Of a stretch of 64,000 nt of DNA, positions 58,493 through 64,000 are shown piece by piece. The DNA is taken from assembly GCA_937901965.1 (NCBI GenBank), contig CALGSW010000006.1, positions 1-64,000 of the forward strand, read 5' to 3'. Numbering within the stretch: position 1 is the stretch's first letter; every line of letters starts with the position of its first letter. The stretch comes from an uncultured Bacteroidota bacterium (GTDB taxonomy: Bacteria > Bacteroidota > Bacteroidia > Bacteroidales > UBA932). The position numbers and the translations under genes are program-made. The notes under the pieces were generated by a model that worked only from the letters and a program-made list of their open reading frames with translations, was not told the DNA's origin and searched no databases.

Positions 58493-58500
58493 TATCTTTG
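58493..58500 (+). promoter_or_regulatory. -7 box of ftsY
   Basis: TATCTTTG, 18 bp before the ftsY ATG. Confidence 0.5.
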
Positions 58501-58518
58501 TAAGTTAAAAAAAGAAAA

Positions 58519-59475
58519 ATGGCACTATTCGGATTATTCGGGTCAAAGAGCAAGGAGGAGAAGCAGGCGCTTAATGAGGGGCTTGACAAGACCAAAAAGA
58601 GTATTTTTGACAAGCTGTCAAGGGCAATCGTCGGTAAGTCCAAGGTAGACGACGAGGTGCTTGACGGAATTGAGGAGGCACTTATTGCTTCTGATATTGG
58701 TGTTGAAACTACGCTGAGGATTATTGAGAGACTGGAGGAGAGGGTTGCCAAGGATAAGTTTATGAATACAGCTGAGCTCAACTCAATTCTCAGAGAGGAG
58801 ATTGAGGGGCTGCTGGATGCAGGCGGTGAAAGGGAAGAGGGCTTACCGTTTGATTTTTCACAAAAACCATATGTAATAATGGTTGTGGGTGTAAATGGTG
58901 TGGGAAAGACAACAACTATAGGTAAACTGGCTGCCAGACTAAAAGCTTCAGGTAAAAAAGTGATACTTGGTGCAGCTGATACTTTCAGGGCTGCAGCTGT
59001 TGATCAGCTAACGATATGGAGTGAAAGGGCAGGGGTTGAGATTGTTAAACAGCAAATGGGTGCAGATCCGGCCTCTGTTGCATATGATACATTAGCCCGT
59101 GCAATAGCTGTGGATGCCGATGTTGTTCTGATTGATACCGCGGGAAGGCTGCATAATAAGGTAAATCTGATGAATGAACTGACTAAAATCAGGAATGTGA
59201 TGAAAAAGTTAATCCCCGATGCCCCTCACGATGTTCTTCTGGTATTGGATGGCTCTACAGGTCAGAATGCATATCAGCAGGCAAAAGAGTTTACTAAGGC
59301 AACAGATGTGACATCTCTTGTTGTTACAAAACTAGATGGAACAGCTAAAGGCGGAGTTGTGATAGGAATATCGGACCAGTTTAAGATTCCGGTAAAATTT
59401 ATTGGAGTGGGAGAGAAGATTGAGGACTTGCAGGTCTTCAGCAAAAGAGAGTTTGTAGAATCATTGTTCAGGTAA
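58519..59475 (+). CDS. ftsY: Signal recognition particle receptor FtsY
   Basis: 318 residues. SRP GTPase at the membrane that receives ribosome-nascent chain complexes. Short N-terminal stretch without the long acidic A domain of E. coli, then an N domain (about 20-95) and a G domain: GVNGVGKTTTIGKLAA near 128, DTFRAAAVDQL, DTAGRLHNKVNLMNEL and TKLDGTAKGG. Ends FVESLF. pheT follows after 16 bp. Confidence 0.97.
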   Translation: MALFGLFGSKSKEEKQALNEGLDKTKKSIFDKLSRAIVGKSKVDDEVLDGIEEALIASDIGVETTLRIIERLEERVAKDKFMNTAELNSILREEIEGLLDAGGEREEGLPFDFSQKPYVIMVVGVNGVGKTTTIGKLAARLKASGKKVILGAADTFRAAAVDQLTIWSERAGVEIVKQQMGADPASVAYDTLARAIAVDADVVLIDTAGRLHNKVNLMNELTKIRNVMKKLIPDAPHDVLLVLDGSTGQNAYQQAKEFTKATDVTSLVVTKLDGTAKGGVVIGISDQFKIPVKFIGVGEKIEDLQVFSKREFVESLFR

Positions 59476-59491
59476 TAATTTCAGTATATAT

Positions 59492-61969
59492 ATGAAAATT
59501 TCGTATAACTGGCTCAGAGAGTATGTTGGTACTTCGTTGACCCCCTCTGAAGCGGAAAAGGTTTTAAGCTCTATCGGGCTTGAGGTAGAGTCAATGGAGA
59601 GTGTAGAGGAGGTTCCCGGATCTCTTGAAGGTGTAGTAGTAGGTGAGGTTTTGGAATGCGGTAAGCATCCGGATGCAGATAAGCTTAGCCTTACAAAAGT
59701 TGATGTGGGAGAGGCCGATTATCTTCAGATTGTATGTGGTGCTCCAAATGTGGCAAAGGGGCAGAAGGTACTGGTGGCAAAAGTAGGAACAACGCTAACC
59801 TTTACATCGGGAGACAAGGTGACTCTGAAAAGGGCAAAAATTAGAGGTGTTGAGAGTGCCGGAATGATATGTGCTGAGGATGAACTTGGGATTGGAACAT
59901 CTCACGATGGGATAATGGTTCTTCCCGCCGGGGCTGTAGTGGGTACTCCTGCAAAAGAGTATCTCGGCCTTGAGACCGATACTCTGATGGAGATAGGACT
60001 TACCCCTAACAGGGTTGATGCTGCATCACACATTGGTGTCGCAAGGGATCTCTCTGCCTGGCTTAGATTTAACGGAACTGACGCTAAACTTGTAAAACCC
60101 TCTGTTGGAAGTTTTGAGCAACTTAAAAGAGGTTCGGACATTGCTCCGGTAAAGGTTAAGGTGGAAGCTGCCGACGGTGCCCCAAGATATGCAGGTCTTA
60201 CATTTGACAATGTTACTATGGCCCCCTCTCCTGACTGGCTTAAAAAGAGATTGACTGCAATTGGTCTTAGGCCAATAAACAATATTGTAGATATTACTAA
60301 TTATATTCTTCATGAGACCGGTCACCCCCTTCACGCCTTTGATTATGATAAAATCTCCGGTAAAGAGGTAGTTGTAAGAAGAGCTGCAGACGGGGAACTC
60401 TTTACAACTCTTGATGGAGTTGAGAGAAAGCTCACTTCAGGCGACTTAATGATTTGTGATACAGAAAAACCGATGACTCTTGCCGGAATTTTTGGCGGAG
60501 CTGAATCCGGTATTACTTCATCTACCAGGAGGGTTTTCCTTGAGAGTGCCTATTTTAATCCAGTCTCTATACGTAAAAGCTCAAAGAGGCACCAGTTAAA
60601 AACAGATGCATCATTCAGATATGAGAGGGGTGCCGATCTTGAAATGGTTCCTTATGCACTTAAAAGGGCTGCAATTCTTTTTCAGGAGCTTGCCGGAGCA
60701 ACAATAGCTGGGGATATTGTGGATATCTATCCTGAAAAAATTGAGAGAGCCGTTGTGGAGATTAATTTTGACAGTGTTGAGAGGCTGATAGGAAAGAGAA
60801 TCGGTAAAGAGAGTATTTTGAAGATCCTGGAGTATCTGGAATATGAGATAATTAAATCAGACGAAGCAGGTGCTGCTATATCCGTACCATGTTACAGAGT
60901 GGATGTAACCAGAGAGTGTGATATAGTTGAGGATGTACTTAGAATATATGGTTATAATAACGTTGAGATACCGGAAAGGATGGTGGCATCAATATCTCCG
61001 GGACGTAAACCGGATCCTGAAAGCGTTAAGGAGGGGCTGTCATCATTTCTTGCTTCTAATGGTTTCCATGAAATAATGAATAACTCTCTCACAAAGGCGG
61101 ATTACTATTCAAAACTGAAAACTTATCCGCATGAGAGACTTGTTCATATACTTAATCCTCTGAGCACAGATTTGAATGTTATGAGACAGACTCTGCTGCT
61201 AAACGGACTAGAGGTGATTTCATATAATATTAACAGACAGATGCCGGATCTTAAGATTTTTGAGATAGGAAATGTATATGCGTTGCAGCAATCTGCTGAT
61301 GATAGGTCAGTTGACACCACATCGCTGAATTCTTATAAAGAGAGTTCTAAAATATCAATGTTTGTTACAGGGCCCGGGACTCAGTCCTGGAGAGCAGGGG
61401 CAAATTCGGCAAGTTATTTTTCTCTAAAGGGATATTTAGAGCTGCTTCTTAAAAGATATGGGGTAGAACCTGCAGATCTGGAGTACTCAATTGCTCCCGG
61501 TGACCTCTTTTCTGAGGGATTGATATATAAAACACCGTCCGGAAAAGAGGTTGCGATTATGGGAGCTGTTTCTCAGAATCTTCTGAAAAGATTTGGAATT
61601 AAGCAGCAGGTATTTGCAGCTGAAATTTCATGGGATGTATTGTTTCAACTGGTTAAAAGGCAAAAGGTATTGTTCAGAGAGATGCCAAAATTCCCTGAGG
61701 TAAAAAGGGATCTCGCACTGCTTCTTGACGAGGGCGTAAATTTCTCGGATCTTCGTAAGAGTGCATTCAGGACTGAAAAGAGAATCCTTAAAAGCGTAAC
61801 TCTCTTTGACGTTTACAGGGGTGAGAAGATACCTGAGGGTAAGAAACAGTATGCAATCAGTTTTGTTTTACAGGATCCTGAAAAAACTCTGACAGATAAA
61901 TATGTAGAGGAGACTATGTCAAAATTGCTTAAAAATTTTGAAGGCAACTTTGGTGCTCAGCTGCGTTAG
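59492..61969 (+). CDS. pheT: Phenylalanyl-tRNA synthetase beta subunit
   Basis: 825 residues. EMAP-like tRNA-binding domain near 40-150 (VVGEVLECGKHPDADKLSLTKVDVG), B3/B4 editing domain (about 210-380) and B5 domain with RVDVTRECDIVEDVLRIYGYNN. The catalytic-like module and the C-terminal anticodon (FDX-ACB) domain follow, with FPEVKRDLALLLDEGV. Standard length. Alpha subunit pheS is not in the window, as in other Bacteroidota where the two are unlinked. Confidence 0.97.
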   Translation: MKISYNWLREYVGTSLTPSEAEKVLSSIGLEVESMESVEEVPGSLEGVVVGEVLECGKHPDADKLSLTKVDVGEADYLQIVCGAPNVAKGQKVLVAKVGTTLTFTSGDKVTLKRAKIRGVESAGMICAEDELGIGTSHDGIMVLPAGAVVGTPAKEYLGLETDTLMEIGLTPNRVDAASHIGVARDLSAWLRFNGTDAKLVKPSVGSFEQLKRGSDIAPVKVKVEAADGAPRYAGLTFDNVTMAPSPDWLKKRLTAIGLRPINNIVDITNYILHETGHPLHAFDYDKISGKEVVVRRAADGELFTTLDGVERKLTSGDLMICDTEKPMTLAGIFGGAESGITSSTRRVFLESAYFNPVSIRKSSKRHQLKTDASFRYERGADLEMVPYALKRAAILFQELAGATIAGDIVDIYPEKIERAVVEINFDSVERLIGKRIGKESILKILEYLEYEIIKSDEAGAAISVPCYRVDVTRECDIVEDVLRIYGYNNVEIPERMVASISPGRKPDPESVKEGLSSFLASNGFHEIMNNSLTKADYYSKLKTYPHERLVHILNPLSTDLNVMRQTLLLNGLEVISYNINRQMPDLKIFEIGNVYALQQSADDRSVDTTSLNSYKESSKISMFVTGPGTQSWRAGANSASYFSLKGYLELLLKRYGVEPADLEYSIAPGDLFSEGLIYKTPSGKEVAIMGAVSQNLLKRFGIKQQVFAAEISWDVLFQLVKRQKVLFREMPKFPEVKRDLALLLDEGVNFSDLRKSAFRTEKRILKSVTLFDVYRGEKIPEGKKQYAISFVLQDPEKTLTDKYVEETMSKLLKNFEGNFGAQLR

Positions 61970-61980
61970 AACAAATCTTT

Positions 61981-62841
61981 ATGGAGAAATTTTTCAAATA
62001 TTTAAAACTCGTTAAGTTTTCTCATACAATTTTTGCGATGCCATTTGCCCTCACAGGATTCTTTCTGGCAACGGAGAGGGGATGCGGTGAGTTTACATGG
62101 GGTTTGCTTGGACTAATAGTGCTTGCAATGATATTTGCCCGTAATGCTGCAATGGGTTTTAACAGATGGGCAGACAGGGAGATAGATGCCAGGAATCCAA
62201 GAACTGCTCTTAGGGAGATCCCGGCATCTGTAATTTCTCCAAAATCTGCACTTGCATTTGTACTTATTAATTCTGCCCTGTTTGTGGCAGTTGCAGGTTT
62301 TATCAACACTCTTGCACTCATTCTTGCTATACCGGCTCTGATTGTGCTGCTTGGTTACAGCTACCTTAAAAGATTCACTGCTCTATGTCATTATGGTGTG
62401 GGGCTTGCACTTGGAATCGCCCCTTCTGCTGCATATATTGCTGTTACAGGCACTCTCTCTATGCCTGCATTACTGCTCTCTGCAATTGTATTTCTCTGGT
62501 CAGGCAGTTTTGATATTCTATATGCTCTTGCCGACGAGGAGTTTGACAAGGAGCATGGCCTTCGCTCTATTCCTCAAAGTATGGGAAGATGGTGGTCTCT
62601 GGCTATATCGGCAGCGGGACACGCATTAGTTTTTCCTTTACTTGTAATTCTCTATTATACTGGAGAGTTTGGATCTCTTTATATTGCCGGCACTGTAATT
62701 TTCTCAATTCTGCTGATTTATCAGCATTTAATTGTAAAACCGTCTGATATATCAAGGCTAAATGCTGCCTTTTTTACATCAAACGGTTTTGCTTCTGCAA
62801 TTTTTGCTCTCTTTGCGATAAGTGACCTTCTGGTAAGATAG
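61981..62841 (+). CDS. UbiA-family prenyltransferase (menaquinone-type)
   Basis: 286 residues with about eight transmembrane helices. The first Asp-rich motif is NRWADREIDARNPRT (NxxxDxxxD) near residue 60; the second is DILYALADEEFDKEHGLRSIPQ near 180. These bind Mg-prenyl diphosphate. The sequence resembles the UbiA-like enzyme of the futalosine menaquinone route (MqnP) and 4-hydroxybenzoate polyprenyltransferases; the first is likelier in an anaerobe but is not proven. Starts 11 bp after pheT. Confidence 0.85.
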   Translation: MEKFFKYLKLVKFSHTIFAMPFALTGFFLATERGCGEFTWGLLGLIVLAMIFARNAAMGFNRWADREIDARNPRTALREIPASVISPKSALAFVLINSALFVAVAGFINTLALILAIPALIVLLGYSYLKRFTALCHYGVGLALGIAPSAAYIAVTGTLSMPALLLSAIVFLWSGSFDILYALADEEFDKEHGLRSIPQSMGRWWSLAISAAGHALVFPLLVILYYTGEFGSLYIAGTVIFSILLIYQHLIVKPSDISRLNAAFFTSNGFASAIFALFAISDLLVR

Positions 62842-62851
62842 AAAGTAAATA

Positions 62852-64000
62852 TTATAACTTGTTCTTTTCCATTACCCTAACAACAGGGTATCTGTTTACG
62901 TTCAATTCAACAGTGCTGCGTACTTTTGACATAAAATACTGAAGTATTGCGTTGGGATCTTTAGCAAATGCCTGGTCATTCCGCTTTTTCTCTTCAAATT
63001 CTGCTTTTAAAACGGGATCTGCAGCCAACATCTCTCTACCTTTAACCTCCATATAGTTCAGGCGAATCCAGAACTCTGTTGACGGTCTTGCCCAATTGTT
63101 GTAAAACCCCCAGGCAACAAGCGATGTAGGAGATTTTGGTTCTAAAAGATGGGCAATAACCTTTATCTTTGGCTGTGATGTTCTGACGATGACATCACCC
63201 TTTCTGAATTCTACTCGTTCCACTTGTACGTTGTAGTCAACATTTAGCTGAAATCTTCCTTCATATGGAAACTGAGACCATTTAGGATTGTGGAACCGAT
63301 AAGTCTCTACATCAATGGCTCTCTCTTTCTCCATCCGTTCGTATTCAATTCCGTGAACATCCAGAAGCTCAATTGTTTCTCTATGCTCCTGAGGTATAAT
63401 ATAAGCTTCAGGCAGTTTTATTTTGAGTTCCGGTTTGTATGAGACAAACATTGGCATCTTTATGGTAACCGGTGCTGTACGGTCTGAATACACCCACTCT
63501 GCTCCGCTAAGGTCACTTATCTCACGTTTCTCTTCCCATGCCAGAAAGTCTACCATTTCACTCTTCCTTTTGTCGTGGTTAAACATGAGAGGGAGTGAGT
63601 CTTTTCTGAAATTCTCCGATGATACAAGATGCTCTGAATCGGCAATAGCTTTGAGAAGCGAAGATGAGTTTTTCCCCGCTATATGGAGAGATGATAGAAT
63701 AATATGATATGCAGATGTAACTCTCTCTCTATAAGGTTTGTAAATGTGATTTTCAAGAAGCAGGCCTATTCTGTTGTTTGCAGAGGCGTAGCCGTTTGAG
63801 TACTGAGGAGGGAAGTTGTCAGGAAGAAGTCCTGCTCCTGGATTTGTATAACTGTTGAATTCAAAATAGGGGAATATTGGGTAACCTGCACTCTTCATTG
63901 AAATTTTCAGCTCTTTTTCAAAAATATTTTTACTCCAGTCCAACATTGGACTTGCAAGAAATCCGCAATGATCCAGTCCATAAGTTGAAACATATTGGAA
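62852..64000 (-). CDS. M14-family zinc carboxypeptidase-like protein, partial (C-terminal part)
   Basis: The frame is open past the window edge, so at least 382 codons are seen and the N-terminus is missing. The segment ANNRIGLLLENHIYKPYRERV has the M14 catalytic Glu context (LLLEN). The C-terminal beta-domain has TIKMPMFVSYKPELKIKLPEAYI and FYNNWARPSTEFWIRLNYM. The zinc ligands (HxxE...H) would be upstream of the window. Probably secreted. It is convergent with the UbiA gene, with a 10-bp gap. Confidence 0.8.
   Translation of the reverse strand, partial: FQYVSTYGLDHCGFLASPMLDWSKNIFEKELKISMKSAGYPIFPYFEFNSYTNPGAGLLPDNFPPQYSNGYASANNRIGLLLENHIYKPYRERVTSAYHIILSSLHIAGKNSSSLLKAIADSEHLVSSENFRKDSLPLMFNHDKRKSEMVDFLAWEEKREISDLSGAEWVYSDRTAPVTIKMPMFVSYKPELKIKLPEAYIIPQEHRETIELLDVHGIEYERMEKERAIDVETYRFHNPKWSQFPYEGRFQLNVDYNVQVERVEFRKGDVIVRTSQPKIKVIAHLLEPKSPTSLVAWGFYNNWARPSTEFWIRLNYMEVKGREMLAADPVLKAEFEEKKRNDQAFAKDPNAILQYFMSKVRSTVELNVNRYPVVRVMEKNKL

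Overview
The window is a gene-dense stretch of chromosome from a member of the Bacteroidota, most likely Bacteroidales. The basis is: many -7 boxes of the form TAnnTTTG (often TATCTTTG) in front of genes; a fused LpxC-FabZ; an archaeal-type ProRS; the rpmB-rpmG-DUF4295 trio; DUF4199 next to a GT2 enzyme; DUF3078 and OmpP1/FadL-type outer-membrane proteins; and an HYC_CC_PP-type protein. NfnAB and a UbiA-like prenyltransferase suggest an anaerobe that handles ferredoxin/NADPH and makes menaquinone. Species cannot be named.

Layout. 1-436: intergenic, packed with palindromes. 437-4597 (-): folP, purB, M64 peptidase, YjjG-type nucleotidase. 4656-7666 (+): tmk and a DoxX/MurB fusion, divergent from folP. 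7687-12394 (-): rimP-nusA-infB. 12520-17604 (+): HD phosphohydrolase, lpxD, lpxC/fabZ, lpxA, WbqC-like protein. 17601-20529 (-): FadL-like OMP and a Tyr/Ser-rich lipoprotein. 20625-25221 (+): proS, an unknown protein, DUF3078, tilS. 25218-26984 (-): sppA. 27082-32469 (+): TolC-like protein, then a probable metal-handling group (HYC_CC_PP-type protein, a TonB receptor with a frameshift, an HMA-domain protein and an unknown secreted protein). 32532-38676 (+): GH9-deacetylase fusion, nfnAB, hisS.

38677-39824 is the accessory spot: initiator tRNA-fMet, a long palindrome that re-uses the tRNA 3' end, a string of GC-rich hairpins, a decayed AbiEii-like nucleotidyltransferase and a probable histidine-kinase scrap. 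39825-44835 holds GNAT, mgsA, a steroid-reductase-like protein, acyl-ACP thioesterase, pyrG and glutaminyl cyclase. 44836-45444 is a second palindrome cluster. It has a 165-bp direct repeat at 213-bp period and shares two hairpin families with the left edge of the window. 45445-64000 carries mnmD, secA, lpd, bactofilin, GT2/DUF4199, thrS-infC-rpmI-rplT-lepB, rpmB-rpmG-DUF4295, ftsY-pheT-ubiA and the 3' part of an M14 peptidase gene.

Most genes are ordinary housekeeping genes: translation, nucleotide synthesis, lipid A and peptidoglycan precursors, secretion. The least explained signals are the two families of intergenic hairpins. Their stems differ between copies by compensating changes while other parts stay fixed. 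Other points worth a look are the metal-related cluster, the DoxX-MurB fusion, the GH9-deacetylase fusion and the palindrome beside tRNA-fMet. I did not see a CRISPR array, prophage, intact transposase or intact defence system.
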